Assembly (NCBI GenBank): GCA_002293375.1
Contig: DBDA01000032.1
Location: 3,393 to 41,311, forward strand
Source: Odoribacter sp. UBA944
GTDB lineage: Bacteria; Bacteroidota; Bacteroidia; Bacteroidales; Marinifilaceae
Reading direction: 5' to 3'
Length of the DNA stretch: 37,919 bases
Below the pieces are notes generated by a model. The model did not search any database. It saw nothing but the letters and a program-made list of their open reading frames with translations, and was not told the DNA's origin. Position numbers and translations under genes: made by a program. Shown in pieces: positions 21,689 to 30,508 of this stretch (positions within the stretch are counted from its first letter, which is position 1; each line of letters starts with the position of its first letter).

Positions 21689-23182
21689 CTACCCCTGATC
21701 TTTCAGGATCACATCGTGCGCGCCCCCTTCAATGATGCTGGTGGAAGAGACCAGCGTGATCTTGGCGCATTGCTGCAACTCCGGAATAGAGACAGCGCCG
21801 CAACTGCACATCGTCGCTTTGATCTTGCCCAGTGTCACTTCAAGGTTATCTTTCATTTTACCGGCATACGGCACATAACTGTCCACACCCTCCTCGAACT
21901 TCAAAGACTCGCTTCCCCCCATGTCGTAACGCTGCCAATTCTTGGCCCGGTTGGAGCCCTCACCCCAATACTCTTTCACAAAGTTATTGCCGATCTTCAA
22001 TCGCTTCGTCGGTGATTCGTCAAAACGGGCAAAGTAGCGCCCCATCATCAGAAAATCCGCCCCCATCGCCAATGCCAGCACCATGTGGTAATCGTGCACC
22101 AGGCCGCCGTCGCTGCAAATCGGCACGTATATGCCGGTCTCCTTAAAATAGGCATTCCGGGCCGCCGCCACGTCGATCAGCGCCGTAGCCTGTCCCCGTC
22201 CGATCCCCTTCTGTTCCCGGGTGATACAGATGGAACCGCCGCCGATCCCCACCTTCACAAAATCGGCACCGGCTTCCACCAGATAGCGGAAGCCCTCCGG
22301 ATCTACGATATTCCCGGCTCCCACCAGCACGCGGGAACCATACGTTTCCCGGATCCAGCGGAGCGTTTCGCATTGCCACTCCGAATAACCGTCCGAAGAG
22401 TCGATGCAGAGCACATCCACCCCCGCCTCCACGAGGGCCGGCACCCGCTCCCTGTAATCGCGGGTATTGATGCCGGCGCCTACCAGCAACTTTTTATCCG
22501 GGCCGGAAAGCTCGTTGGGATTCTCCTTGTGGTTGTCGTAGTCCTTCCGGAATACGAAATAGTGCAAATGTTGTTGGTTATCAATAATAGGAAGGGTGTT
22601 CAATTTATGTTCCCAAATGATCTGGTTGGCTTCGGAGAGGGAGATCCCCTGTTTCCCGACGATCAGTTTTTCAAAAGGGGTCATGAACTCCTTTACCTTT
22701 TTATCGTTCTCGTCCCGGCTGACCCGGTAATCCCGGGTCGTTACGATCCCCAATAATTTGCCGTTGGGGGTGCCGTCGTGCGTGATCCCGATGGTGGAGT
22801 GTCCGGTGCGCTGTTTCAGTTCCACCACGTCCGCTAAAGTATGTTCCGGCGTCAGATTGGAGTCGCTCACCACAAAACCGGATTTGAATTTCTTTACCTT
22901 TCGCACCATTTCCGCCTGACTCTCGATGGGCTGGGAACCGAAAATAAACGAGATCCCCCCGTTCCGGGCCAGCGCGATGGAGAGTTCCGGGCCGGAGACG
23001 GATTGCATGATGGCAGAGACGACCGGTATGTTCAGTTCGATGGCCGGCGCCTCCCCTTTTTTGTACTTGACAAGCGGAGATTTCAAACTCACATTGGTCG
23101 GGACGCACACTTTGGTGGTCAATCCGGGAATCAACAGATACTCCCCGAAGGTTCTGGACGGTTCGTTTAAAAAGACGGCCAT
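21689..23182 (-). CDS. guaB: IMP dehydrogenase
   Basis: A 497-aa enzyme of guanine nucleotide synthesis that oxidises IMP to XMP with NAD+. The N-terminal barrel part has PVVSAIMQSVSGPELSIALA; CBS domains occupy about residues 100-220 (VTTRDYRVSRD, LPIIDNQQHLHYF). The IMP-binding loop GIGGGSICITREQ carries the catalytic Cys319. The flap EYWGEGSNRAKNWQRYDMGG holds the Arg-Tyr pair that activates water, and CSDGGLVHDY follows the usual GG motif. The N-terminus (FGEYLLIPGLTTK) and flap differ from the classical short bacterial GuaB, so this may be a second or variant type. Confidence 0.92.
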   Translation of the reverse strand: MAVFLNEPSRTFGEYLLIPGLTTKVCVPTNVSLKSPLVKYKKGEAPAIELNIPVVSAIMQSVSGPELSIALARNGGISFIFGSQPIESQAEMVRKVKKFKSGFVVSDSNLTPEHTLADVVELKQRTGHSTIGITHDGTPNGKLLGIVTTRDYRVSRDENDKKVKEFMTPFEKLIVGKQGISLSEANQIIWEHKLNTLPIIDNQQHLHYFVFRKDYDNHKENPNELSGPDKKLLVGAGINTRDYRERVPALVEAGVDVLCIDSSDGYSEWQCETLRWIRETYGSRVLVGAGNIVDPEGFRYLVEAGADFVKVGIGGGSICITREQKGIGRGQATALIDVAAARNAYFKETGIYVPICSDGGLVHDYHMVLALAMGADFLMMGRYFARFDESPTKRLKIGNNFVKEYWGEGSNRAKNWQRYDMGGSESLKFEEGVDSYVPYAGKMKDNLEVTLGKIKATMCSCGAVSIPELQQCAKITLVSSTSIIEGGAHDVILKDQG

Positions 23183-23218
23183 AATTCCGATTTTTTACTT
23201 GGTTTAAAAATAAATGTG

Positions 23219-23226
23219 CGAATTTA
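23219..23226 (-). promoter_or_regulatory. Putative -7 element of the IMP dehydrogenase gene
   Basis: TAAATTCG on the minus strand, 36 bp upstream of the guaB start; fits TAnnTTTG with one change. It lies back to back with the divergent element at 23232-23239. Confidence 0.4.
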
Positions 23227-23231
23227 CGAAA

Positions 23232-23239
23232 TACTTTTG
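23232..23239 (+). promoter_or_regulatory. Putative -7 element of the small lipoprotein gene
   Basis: TACTTTTG matches TAnnTTTG exactly, 48 bp upstream of the ATG at 23288. No good -33 element is seen. Confidence 0.45.
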
Positions 23240-23287
23240 ACTTCTTTCTACGTATACCCGGTAAAATTACACTAAAAACAACCTGAT

Positions 23288-23920
23288 ATGAAGACTTTGA
23301 AACCCTTTTTTTACGGCTTGCTCCTCTTTGCAGCGGCCGGTTGCGGTACCACTGCCCGGGTCACCTCCTCCTGGAGCCTGCCCGAACCTCCGGCAAACGC
23401 CATGAACAAAGTATTGGTGCTCGGCGTGTTCCAAAACATGGAGCAAAAACAGCAGATCGAAGAGGCGATGGCCTCCACGTTGAACCAGACGGGAATCCGG
23501 GCGCAATCGGCTTTCTCCCTGTTCGGTCCGGCAGGATTCCGGGGATTGGGCGAAGAAGAGATCATCACCCGCCTGAAAGGTTCGGATTTCACCTCCGTCA
23601 TGATCGTTTCCCTGATCGACAGGGAACAGACGCAAAATTACATCCCAGGCAACTACTATGCCTCTCCCCACGTGCTTGGATACAACCGGTTCTACCGGAG
23701 GTATGTCATGGTGAACGACTGGATGTATACACCGGGCTACTACACCACCAATACGACCTATGTGCTGCAAGCCGAGATCTACACCATTGAGGGGGACGAA
23801 CTGGTCTACTCCGCACAGACCCAAAGTTACGACCCAGCCAATTACCGGGATCTGGCCGTGGCATTCAGCCGGTCCATTATTGCGGAACTGCAGGCGAAAA
23901 GATTGATCCCGGCCACTTAA
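23288..23920 (+). CDS. Uncharacterised lipoprotein, 210 aa
   Basis: A signal peptide ends LLLFAAAGC (Cys19), followed by GTTARVTSSWSLPEPP. The body has VLVLGVFQNMEQKQQIEEAM, EEEIITRLKGSDFTSVMIVS, a Tyr-rich segment (NYYASPHVLGYNRFYRRYVM; WMYTPGYYTTNTTYVLQAEI) and YRDLAVAFSRSIIAELQAK at the end. This outline resembles small envelope lipoproteins with a DUF4136-like or TolB-N-like alpha/beta domain, but I cannot assign a family with confidence. It stands alone between divergent guaB and the convergent MscS-type gene. Confidence 0.65.
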   Translation: MKTLKPFFYGLLLFAAAGCGTTARVTSSWSLPEPPANAMNKVLVLGVFQNMEQKQQIEEAMASTLNQTGIRAQSAFSLFGPAGFRGLGEEEIITRLKGSDFTSVMIVSLIDREQTQNYIPGNYYASPHVLGYNRFYRRYVMVNDWMYTPGYYTTNTTYVLQAEIYTIEGDELVYSAQTQSYDPANYRDLAVAFSRSIIAELQAKRLIPAT

Positions 23921-23951
23921 TTTGATACTGATAAGCCTTCCCGGAACCTGT

Positions 23952-25169
23952 TTACCGGTCTTCCTGCGCAGCAGCGATGCCGGTGTATTGGAATACCCGC
24001 AGGTTGAACAAAGGCATGATGGCAAACAGGTGGTCGAAAATATCCGCCTGCACCCGTTCGTATTGCACCCAGGCCTGACGGGCCGAAAAACAGTATATCT
24101 CTAACGGAATACCCGTCGGGCCCGGTTGTAATTGCCGCACCATGTGCGTCATCTCCTGATTAATGTCCGGATTGGAAGAGAGCCAGGATTCCATGTACTC
24201 CCGGAAGGTCCCGATATTGGTCAGCCTCCGCTCGTCCAAGAGATTGCCTCTGTTGGCGTTGTACTCCCGGATCTCGGCAATCTTCCGCTCTATGTAGTCC
24301 CGCAACAATTGCGACTGTTTCAGCCGCTCCAATTCCGCCTCCGTCAGGTAGTGGACAGAGAAAATGTCGATGTTTACCGACCGCTTGATCCGGCGCCCCT
24401 CGGACTCCTGCATGCCCCGCCAATTGGTAAACGACTCCGAAACCAACTTGTAGGTCGGGATCGTCGTGATGGTCTTGTCCCAGTTCTGCACCTTGACCGT
24501 TGTCAGGTTGATCTCCAGTACATCCCCGTCCGCCCGGCTGCTGGGCATCTCGATCCAATCCCCGATCCGGACCATGTTGTGGGCGCTCAACTGTACGCCG
24601 GCCACCAAGCCGAGTATCGAATCCTTGAAAACCAGCATCAGCACCGCCGCAAAAGCCCCCAAACCGACCAGCAGGTTCTGCGGGTCTTTGTCCAACAGGA
24701 TGCTGAAAAGAATGATGGCCAGGGCGCAGTACAGAAAGATCTCGATCACCTGAACAAAAACCTTGATGGGTTTGCTCCTGGAAATCGTATAACTTTCGTA
24801 AATACGGTTTATGCCTCCCAGGATCGTTGTAACGAACAGGACAATCGCCACTGCTATCCACATATCCAACAATTTCGTCAGCCAGGAGATATCGTTCCAG
24901 CCCGAATGCAATACGATCACGCGGATGGCCGCCGGAGCGATCAAAATTCCCAACCGGTTGAAGAAACGCTGATCAAACAGCAGATCGTCCCACCGGGTGG
25001 CCGTCTGCCCGGCTATGCGCCGGACAAGGCGGGAAAGCCATTTTTTGGACGCTAAGTAGATCAACCACGCCAACAGCAATACACCGGCAATCTGAATGAT
25101 ATTCAGTACCCATTCATTCCAGCCGTTGAAAACACTCATCCATTCTTTCCAGGTGGCAGCTATATCCAT
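23952..25169 (-). CDS. Mechanosensitive ion channel of the MscS family (YbdG/MscM-like)
   Basis: A 405-aa inner-membrane protein with about five hydrophobic segments: IIQIAGVLLLAWLIYLA, IAPAAIRVIVLHSG, MWIAVAIVLFVTTILG, VIEIFLYCALAIILFSILL, and a pore helix NLLVGLGAFAAVLMLVFKDS with the conserved Gly/Ala pattern. The cytoplasmic beta domain follows: VRIGDWIEMPSSRADGDVLE, VKVQNWDKTITTIPTYKLVS. The IEMPS...ADG insertion and the long C-terminal tail are typical of the YbdG subgroup. It would open under membrane tension and protect against osmotic downshock. Monocistronic. Confidence 0.9.
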   Translation of the reverse strand: MDIAATWKEWMSVFNGWNEWVLNIIQIAGVLLLAWLIYLASKKWLSRLVRRIAGQTATRWDDLLFDQRFFNRLGILIAPAAIRVIVLHSGWNDISWLTKLLDMWIAVAIVLFVTTILGGINRIYESYTISRSKPIKVFVQVIEIFLYCALAIILFSILLDKDPQNLLVGLGAFAAVLMLVFKDSILGLVAGVQLSAHNMVRIGDWIEMPSSRADGDVLEINLTTVKVQNWDKTITTIPTYKLVSESFTNWRGMQESEGRRIKRSVNIDIFSVHYLTEAELERLKQSQLLRDYIERKIAEIREYNANRGNLLDERRLTNIGTFREYMESWLSSNPDINQEMTHMVRQLQPGPTGIPLEIYCFSARQAWVQYERVQADIFDHLFAIMPLFNLRVFQYTGIAAAQEDR

Positions 25170-25208
25170 ATGTTATTTTTTAAAGCCTGTTTTCTGTTAA
25201 TGCATCTC

Positions 25209-25216
25209 CAAAGATA
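25209..25216 (-). promoter_or_regulatory. Putative -7 element of the MscS-type gene
   Basis: TATCTTTG on the minus strand, an exact TAnnTTTG match, 39 bp before the ATG. A -33 TTTG is not found at the usual spacing. Confidence 0.5.
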
Positions 25217-25376
25217 GTGGATTCTTACCAATTTTCCACACCGTCCGAAAAGGTGTTTTTATATTTTTTAACTTAAATCCGCCGGTTTTTCCTGCACCAA
25301 ACAAAGAGAAATTAAGTTACAATGCGTACTTTTACAACGTTATTTCCTACTAATTATTTACTTTAAACAACTTTAT

Positions 25377-26765
25377 ATGAAGAATTTGTTATTTTCCGTT
25401 TGCCTGGTACTGTTATTTGGAAGTTGTACCCCGACGGAAACACTCTCTATTATTGACGGAACCTGGGAACGGGGAAAAACCGTCAACGTAAAGCTCTATC
25501 AAACCGAAAACGGCCAGATGAAGGAGATCAGTTCTTACCAACCGGACGAATCCGGAAAATTCTATTTCGCTTTTGCCCCGGCCAAAGGATCCTTTTACAC
25601 CATCGGTGTAGCCAACCAAAACGCACACTCCTATGTGTTCTACTTCAAACCGGGCGACCGCCTCTCTGTCACCATCAACGACAGCAGCTATACACTGACC
25701 GGAAAAAACACCCCGGAAAATGTAGAGATGGAGCGCTGGCACAATCACATACTCCCGTTGGAAAGGAAATCATTCTATTTCCTGCATGGCGTTAGCAGCA
25801 CGTACGTGGATTTTTTTCCCGAATTGGAGGCAAAAGATGGCAAGTACAAGCAGGAGTACACCTCCGATGCCACTTTCAATAAGGCTTTCCAAAACCTGCA
25901 GCAGTATGACATGGCGCTGTTGGCTACGAATTACCTCTTTACTCCCCGAAGCGCTCACCCCTCTTTTGAGGAGTATCCCGATCTTTACAACCGGATCGAT
26001 ATCCCGGCACTGACAACAGCCGACCTGTTGGAGTATCCGAGCGGCACCCGGCTCCTGCGTACGTTGCGGATGTTCAACACACAACGGGTGATGAAAGATC
26101 TGTCTCCGGAAGAGAAGAGAGCCCAGGGGGCGCAGATCAATTCAATGGATACCTTTCTGGCACTGATCACCGACGAAACCCTGAAGGGAGAGTTCGTGCT
26201 GGACAATGCTTCCGGCCTAAGAAGTTATCCCGGAGTCTTGGCGTTCGAAGAACAGTACGGCAAATTTTTTGTTACCGAAAGCCAGAAAAAACGGTTTGAA
26301 AACATCCGGAATTCCTTGGTAAGTTTTGCTGCCGGACAACCGGCTGTTAACTTTACCTTCCCGGATGCCAACGGGAAACAGGTTTCGCTCTCCGACTTTA
26401 AAGGAAAGATCGTATACGTAGATGTATGGGCGACCTGGTGCGCTCCCTGCAGAGCCGAAATTCCCCACCTGAAAAAATTGGAAAAGGAGTACCACAACAA
26501 AGACGTTGTTTTCCTGAGTGTCTCCACAGATAAAGACAAGGACAAACAGAAGTGGCTGGATTTTTTGAAAAACGAGGCGTTGACGGGTGTGCAGATCTTC
26601 GGTGGGGACAAAGCCCAAACCGACCTTCTGGCCCCTTACAAGATCACGGGAATACCACGGTTCATGCTGTTTGACAGATCCGGAAATATTATTGCAACAG
26701 ATGCTGTAAGGCCCTCTTCACCAGAAATCAGGCCTGTATTGGAAGCCGCCTTAAAACAGAAATAA
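25377..26765 (+). CDS. TlpA-type thioredoxin-fold lipoprotein
   Basis: A 462-aa envelope protein. The signal MKNLLFSVCLVLLFGSC gives lipidated Cys17. The first third resembles the beta-rich DUF4369 domain common in these Bacteroidota proteins (LYQTENGQMKEISSYQPDES; YVFYFKPGDRLSVTINDSSY). The C-terminal 140 residues are a thioredoxin-like domain: AVNFTFPDANGKQVSLSDFK, then VDVWATWCAPCRAEIPHL with the redox motif W354-C-A-P-C358, and TGIPRFMLFDRSGN with the cis-Pro. It probably reduces disulphides in periplasmic proteins or supports cytochrome maturation. It is followed by its own terminator. Confidence 0.88.
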   Translation: MKNLLFSVCLVLLFGSCTPTETLSIIDGTWERGKTVNVKLYQTENGQMKEISSYQPDESGKFYFAFAPAKGSFYTIGVANQNAHSYVFYFKPGDRLSVTINDSSYTLTGKNTPENVEMERWHNHILPLERKSFYFLHGVSSTYVDFFPELEAKDGKYKQEYTSDATFNKAFQNLQQYDMALLATNYLFTPRSAHPSFEEYPDLYNRIDIPALTTADLLEYPSGTRLLRTLRMFNTQRVMKDLSPEEKRAQGAQINSMDTFLALITDETLKGEFVLDNASGLRSYPGVLAFEEQYGKFFVTESQKKRFENIRNSLVSFAAGQPAVNFTFPDANGKQVSLSDFKGKIVYVDVWATWCAPCRAEIPHLKKLEKEYHNKDVVFLSVSTDKDKDKQKWLDFLKNEALTGVQIFGGDKAQTDLLAPYKITGIPRFMLFDRSGNIIATDAVRPSSPEIRPVLEAALKQK

Positions 26766-26787
26766 GTTCGGAAAGTTTTCCTGCAAG

Positions 26788-26824
26788 ATCCCGGAGCCGT
26801 TTCAATACGCTCCGGGATTTTTTT
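26788..26824 (+). terminator. Intrinsic terminator of the thioredoxin-like lipoprotein gene
   Basis: ATCCCGGAGC (26788-26797) and GCTCCGGGAT (26809-26818) form a perfect 10-bp stem with an 11-nt loop, followed by a run of seven T. Confidence 0.92.
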
Positions 26825-26905
26825 CGCAGTATTTTTCCAAAAGTCCGTACAACTATCGACACCGAATCCCGTATAACAAGTCTATAACTGTTTAAATAGT
26901 TCATT

Positions 26906-27415
26906 ATGGGAAAAGAAAATCTAAAAATCGTAAAAGGCTTAGATGCCAAAGAACTCGTTAAAATGCTCAACTCTGCCTTGAGCGAAGAGTGGATGGCCTA
27001 CTATCAATACTGGATCGGCTCGCGTGTCATCGAAGGCGCCATGCGCCCTTCCGTGGAAAAAGAGTTTATCGTACATGCGCAGGAAGAGCTGGGACACGCC
27101 GAGAAATTGGTGACCCGCATCATTCAGTTGGACGGAACTCCGGTGCTTTCACCCGCCGAATGGTTCAAACTGGCCAAATGCAACTATTTAGCTCCTACAA
27201 ATCCGGACATTGAGGTTGTATTGGGGCAAAATCTGAGCGCCGAAAGGTGCGCCATTGAAACGTACCAAAAGTTGGCCGATCATACATTCGGCAAAGACCA
27301 CACGACGTATCGCATTGCTTCGGAAATCTTGGAAGATGAGTTGGATCACGAACAGGAGATCGAGGATTGGTTGAACGACATGGCGCAATTCAAAACCCAC
27401 CTCGCAAAGAAATAA
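26906..27415 (+). CDS. Dps-like ferritin (DPSL / bacterioferritin-related)
   Basis: A 169-aa four-helix ferritin-like protein. Metal-ligand candidates are Glu27/Glu28 (ALSEEWMAYYQYW), Glu60 with His64 (AQEELGHAEK), Glu113 and Glu118 (SAERCAIETYQ), and Glu143/Glu145-His148 (ILEDELDHEQE). Cys92 and Cys115 match the cysteine pair near the ferroxidase site that defines the DPSL group, described in Sulfolobus and in Bacteroides fragilis. The protein should oxidise and store iron with peroxide, protecting DNA. Its short C-terminus and lack of a haem Met suit DPSL better than true bacterioferritin. Start ATG at 26906. Confidence 0.85.
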   Translation: MGKENLKIVKGLDAKELVKMLNSALSEEWMAYYQYWIGSRVIEGAMRPSVEKEFIVHAQEELGHAEKLVTRIIQLDGTPVLSPAEWFKLAKCNYLAPTNPDIEVVLGQNLSAERCAIETYQKLADHTFGKDHTTYRIASEILEDELDHEQEIEDWLNDMAQFKTHLAKK

Positions 27416-27441
27416 TTCCCAAAAAGAGGGCATTTAACCGG

Positions 27442-27485
27442 TGAACTGTCCCCCCCAGAATAGGCCAAATGGGGGGTACAGTTCA
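27442..27485. repeat. 15-bp near-perfect inverted repeat at the island boundary
   Basis: TGAACTGTCCCCCCC (27442-27456) and the complement of 27471-27485 (TGAACTGTACCCCCC) differ at one base; the spacer is 14 nt. It lies 26 bp after the ferritin stop and just before the AT-rich region. It could be a terminator (but there is no U-run) or the abutted ends of an insertion sequence: TGAACTGT plus a C-run resembles some IS3-type termini. I see no transposase. Confidence 0.6.
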
Positions 27486-27499
27486 TTCTTGCTTTTAAA

Positions 27500-27531
27500 T
27501 TTGATCGTTTTACGTAATTTTCATAGCTTTG
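27500..27531 (+). promoter_or_regulatory. Promoter of the broken GT2 gene
   Basis: TTTG (27500-27503), 20-bp spacer, TAGCTTTG (27524-27531). This is a textbook Bacteroidota promoter. Predicted transcription start is about 27538, giving a 27-nt leader before the ATG at 27565. Confidence 0.75.
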
Positions 27532-27564
27532 GAAACAAAATAAACCCGATTTCAAAGCCTTGAT

Positions 27565-28406
27565 ATGTCCTCCCTGCCGCTCATATCTGTCGTTATGGCC
27601 GTATACAACGCTTCCGCCTTTGTGCGGGAAGCGATTGAAAGCACCCTGTCGCAAACATTAAGTGACTTTGAATTTATCATTGTAGACGATGGTTCCACGA
27701 CAATTCCCCTGAAATTATCGCCTCTTTCGCCGACCAAAGGATCCAACTCATTCGAAACAAACACGATTTTATCAGAAGTCTGAACAAAGGGCTCAAAGCG
27801 GCTAAGGGAAAATACATTGCCCGGATGGACAGTGACGACATCATGTATCCGCACAGACTGGAACAGCAGTTTCTGTTTATGGAGGCACACCCGGAAATAA
27901 CAGTCTGCGCCGCGCAGGTCTGTTGCTTCGGAAAGATCTACGAAGAAGCTTCTATGCTCACAGGAACGATAGATATTCCACTTGTTTACATGTTACAAGC
28001 CAATATCGTCGCCAACCCGACAACAATGATCCGAAGTGCTTTTTTGCACGAACACCGACTAAATTACAAACCGTACGACTATGCCGAAGATTATAAATTG
28101 TGGAGTGAAATAGCCCAAAGGGGCGGGAAATTTCACGTTCTCCCGAAAGTTTTGTTAAAATACCGGATTTCCGACGAACAAATTTCCAACAAGCATCGCA
28201 TGGAACAACGGGAAACTGCTTTGCGGATCAAAAACGAAATTCTTCATTTTCTTATTAGTCAGAACAAAAAAATCAATCGATTAGAAGATCTTTATGAAAC
28301 ATTGACATACATGTGTGAACAGAGGTTGATGCTTCCGGAACAACTTTTCGGCATTTTCAGTTCCATTTTTTACAACGAATACCGATTAAGCACCCGAATG
28401 GAATGA
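27565..28406 (+). pseudogene. Glycosyltransferase family 2, frameshifted
   Basis: Frame one (27565-27783) encodes PLISVVMAVYNASAFVREAI and DFEFIIVDDGST, then drifts into nonsense. Shifting by one base at about 27699 restores the family sequence: DNSPEIIASFADQRIQLIRN, then GKYIARMDSDDIMYPHRLEQ, then EDYKLWSEIAQRGGKFHV, to the TGA at 28406. A single lost G in ACGGAC (now ACGAC) explains it. All catalytic motifs (VDDGST, MDSDD) are intact in the DNA, and the promoter is good, so the break looks recent. There is no homopolymer at the site, which argues against phase variation; an assembly error remains possible. It is a paralogue of the convergent GT2 gene 17 bp away. Confidence 0.85.
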
Positions 28407-28423
28407 AACACGCGTGACAACAA

Positions 28424-29260
28424 TTATTGGGTATTCAGACCTGCTCTCCTGGCAAGCATATTTCCGAACAATTGAAAAATTTCGTCGGAGGAAACGACAC
28501 CCTCTTTTTCAAGCACATGCATTTCCTGATACAGGTTCAACAACGTTTCGTAATGCTCCGTTTCGTGTAACAGATAGCGTAAAATTTCTCTCCTGACAGC
28601 AAGCGTCGACTCATGAATGGATTTACTCTTTCGGGGGGCAACCGGTACATCCGCCACTCTGAAATTTAACAACAACTGCGGTTCCACAAAAATTTTTCCT
28701 CCGGCTTTAGCCACTTCAAACCATAATTTGTAATCCTCAGCCTGCGTGTAATTTTGATACCGTAATTCGTGACGGTCGAAAAACGATTTCCTCAACATAA
28801 CGGAAGGGTGTATCAACAAGTTCCCTTTCAGCATCCGCAAGATGAAATGGGGAACATAACCGCTTCCGTATTGAAAAGGAGGAAGCAAAGAGCCATCTTC
28901 CCGAAATGGCTTTGTCCATGTAGCACATATACTTATATCAGGGTTTTGCCTCATCCTTTTGTGCTGTATGCGGATTCGTTCGCTGTGCATAACCGCATCC
29001 GCACCCATTTGTGCAATAAATTCCCCCTTGGACACAGCCAATCCGGTATTCAAGGCTTCTACAACATCAGACTTCTGTTCCATCAGGCGTATGCGGGCAT
29101 CCACATAACATCGTATAATAGAAACGGTTCTATCCGTAGAACCATAGTCTACTATCAGAAATTCCCAATCTTCAAACGATTGCCGCAACACGCTGTCGAT
29201 GGCTTCTTTTACATATTTTTCCCCGTTTTTTACAGGCATTAATACAGTGACTTCTGGCAT
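28424..29260 (-). CDS. GT2-like protein with altered catalytic motif
   Basis: A 278-aa protein with the full GT-A outline: EVTVLMPVKNGEKYVKEAID, WEFLIVDYGSTD (37-43), GEFIAQMGADAVMHSERIR, and EDYKLWFEVAKAGGKIFVEP. Two key sites differ from the family: VDDGSTD has become VDYGSTD (Tyr39), and the metal-binding DADD/DSDD has become GADA (Gly86, Ala89), leaving one Asp88. It may have lost transferase activity or changed role. The open frame extends to a TTG at 29269, but the ATG at 29260 follows the GT4 stop by 5 bp. It is last in the minus-strand island operon. Confidence 0.82.
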   Translation of the reverse strand: MPEVTVLMPVKNGEKYVKEAIDSVLRQSFEDWEFLIVDYGSTDRTVSIIRCYVDARIRLMEQKSDVVEALNTGLAVSKGEFIAQMGADAVMHSERIRIQHKRMRQNPDISICATWTKPFREDGSLLPPFQYGSGYVPHFILRMLKGNLLIHPSVMLRKSFFDRHELRYQNYTQAEDYKLWFEVAKAGGKIFVEPQLLLNFRVADVPVAPRKSKSIHESTLAVRREILRYLLHETEHYETLLNLYQEMHVLEKEGVVSSDEIFQLFGNMLARRAGLNTQ

Positions 29261-29265
29261 AATAC

Positions 29266-30501
29266 TCAAACTAACCGGTTATAGATATTCAAGGTTTGGT
29301 CAATCATCTTTTCTAAGGTGAAAGAGGCTTGATAGTGCTTGTATGCATTGGTACTCAAACGATTTCTCAACTTTTCATCCACCATCATTCGTATAATATT
29401 GTCTGCAAATTTGGCTGTGTCTGCCTTGATTCCAAAATCAGCATCAAAAACCAACGGAGTCAACAGAGCCGTAACTTCGTGCCTGAACATTTCAGCCAAC
29501 GCATCCACATTCGAAACGATTATCGGCAAGCCGAACAGGGACATTTCAAGCGCGACATAACTACATTGCTCGTGTAAAGAAGGAATCACGCCGAAGGAAG
29601 CAGTGCTGTACAGCTCTTTTAGTTTATCAAAAGAAACTTGTCCGAGATAATCGATGTCCAAATCCTTGTATTCTGTATGTATTTCAGATCTGAGCGCCCC
29701 CGGACAACATCCGGCTATCCTGAATCTAAATTCATACCCCCTCTCTTTTACAATCCGCAAAGCCTCCAACAGTTCAAAAATCCCCTTATCTTTGCTGACC
29801 TTGCCTACATAAAGTATTTCCGCTGTCGTTGCTTCTCTCCTTTGGGGAACAGAAGACCGGAGGTTCAACCCATTGTGCACAATTTCAATCTTATCTTCTG
29901 CCACCTGATGGACATGGGTCAGGTACTCTTTGGCCACACGGGACAAACAGATCACAAAATCGGATAGATTGTACCTGATTTCAGATTTTTCTTCCTTTTT
30001 AAATTCGTTGTACGCCTTGTTGTCATACAAGTGGTACAGCCTATTAAATTGGGCGGTATCTTTCTCGTAGTTGTATTTCCAGGGCAGACAGTGCAAATGA
30101 GTGATCATCTTCCCCCCGAATGTACTTTTCAATTCTTTGGCCAAATCCGATAAGAATAAATTGTGGTATTGAAAAATCAGGTTCTTTTTTTCAGAAAAGA
30201 ACGGTGTCAATATCTCAGATATGACTTTCATATACCTGGTTTTCCAGAAAGCGTCCTTAAAAATGAGTTTTTGCCCTTGAGGCAATGGAATAATAGCCGA
30301 TATCTCTCCGTTTTTCGCACGCTTTATTTTAGGAAAAAGAACACTTTTATCATCTGTACAGTATATTCTGTGCATCCTGATCTGATCGTACTCATTTCGA
30401 GATCTTATCCCTTCCCGAAACATTTCCAAATACCTGTCCACTCCCGTATAATAGTTGCGGTACAATACATGAAGATGAACAATATGTAAAACTTTCTCCA
30501 T
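29266..30501 (-). CDS. Glycosyltransferase family 4, Bacteroidota peptide-cluster type
   Basis: A 411-aa GT-B enzyme. The start is MEKVLHIVHLHVLYRNYYTG (ATG at 30501, 7 bp after the LanC-like stop). The second half has EILYVGKVSKDKGIFELLEA, YRIAGCCPGAL-like strands, IPSLHEQCSYVALEMSLFGL with the E-x7-E motif, then PIIVSNVDALAEMF. The N-terminus VLHIVHLHVLYRN...TGVDRYL reminds me of the TIGR04157 group, found beside GG-leader peptide maturation genes in Bacteroidota. By context it may glycosylate the exported product or a surface partner. The acceptor is unknown. Confidence 0.82.
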   Translation of the reverse strand: MEKVLHIVHLHVLYRNYYTGVDRYLEMFREGIRSRNEYDQIRMHRIYCTDDKSVLFPKIKRAKNGEISAIIPLPQGQKLIFKDAFWKTRYMKVISEILTPFFSEKKNLIFQYHNLFLSDLAKELKSTFGGKMITHLHCLPWKYNYEKDTAQFNRLYHLYDNKAYNEFKKEEKSEIRYNLSDFVICLSRVAKEYLTHVHQVAEDKIEIVHNGLNLRSSVPQRREATTAEILYVGKVSKDKGIFELLEALRIVKERGYEFRFRIAGCCPGALRSEIHTEYKDLDIDYLGQVSFDKLKELYSTASFGVIPSLHEQCSYVALEMSLFGLPIIVSNVDALAEMFRHEVTALLTPLVFDADFGIKADTAKFADNIIRMMVDEKLRNRLSTNAYKHYQASFTLEKMIDQTLNIYNRLV

Positions 30502-30508
30502 GCACTTT

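Noticed and set aside
26906..27415. True bacterioferritin (haem-binding)
   Set aside because: The protein has the Cys pair of the Dps-like DPSL group and no clear haem-ligating Met at the usual position.
27690..27720. Programmed frameshift or phase-variable tract in the broken GT2
   Set aside because: No slippery heptamer, homopolymer or short tandem repeat is present at the break; a plain one-base loss is simpler.
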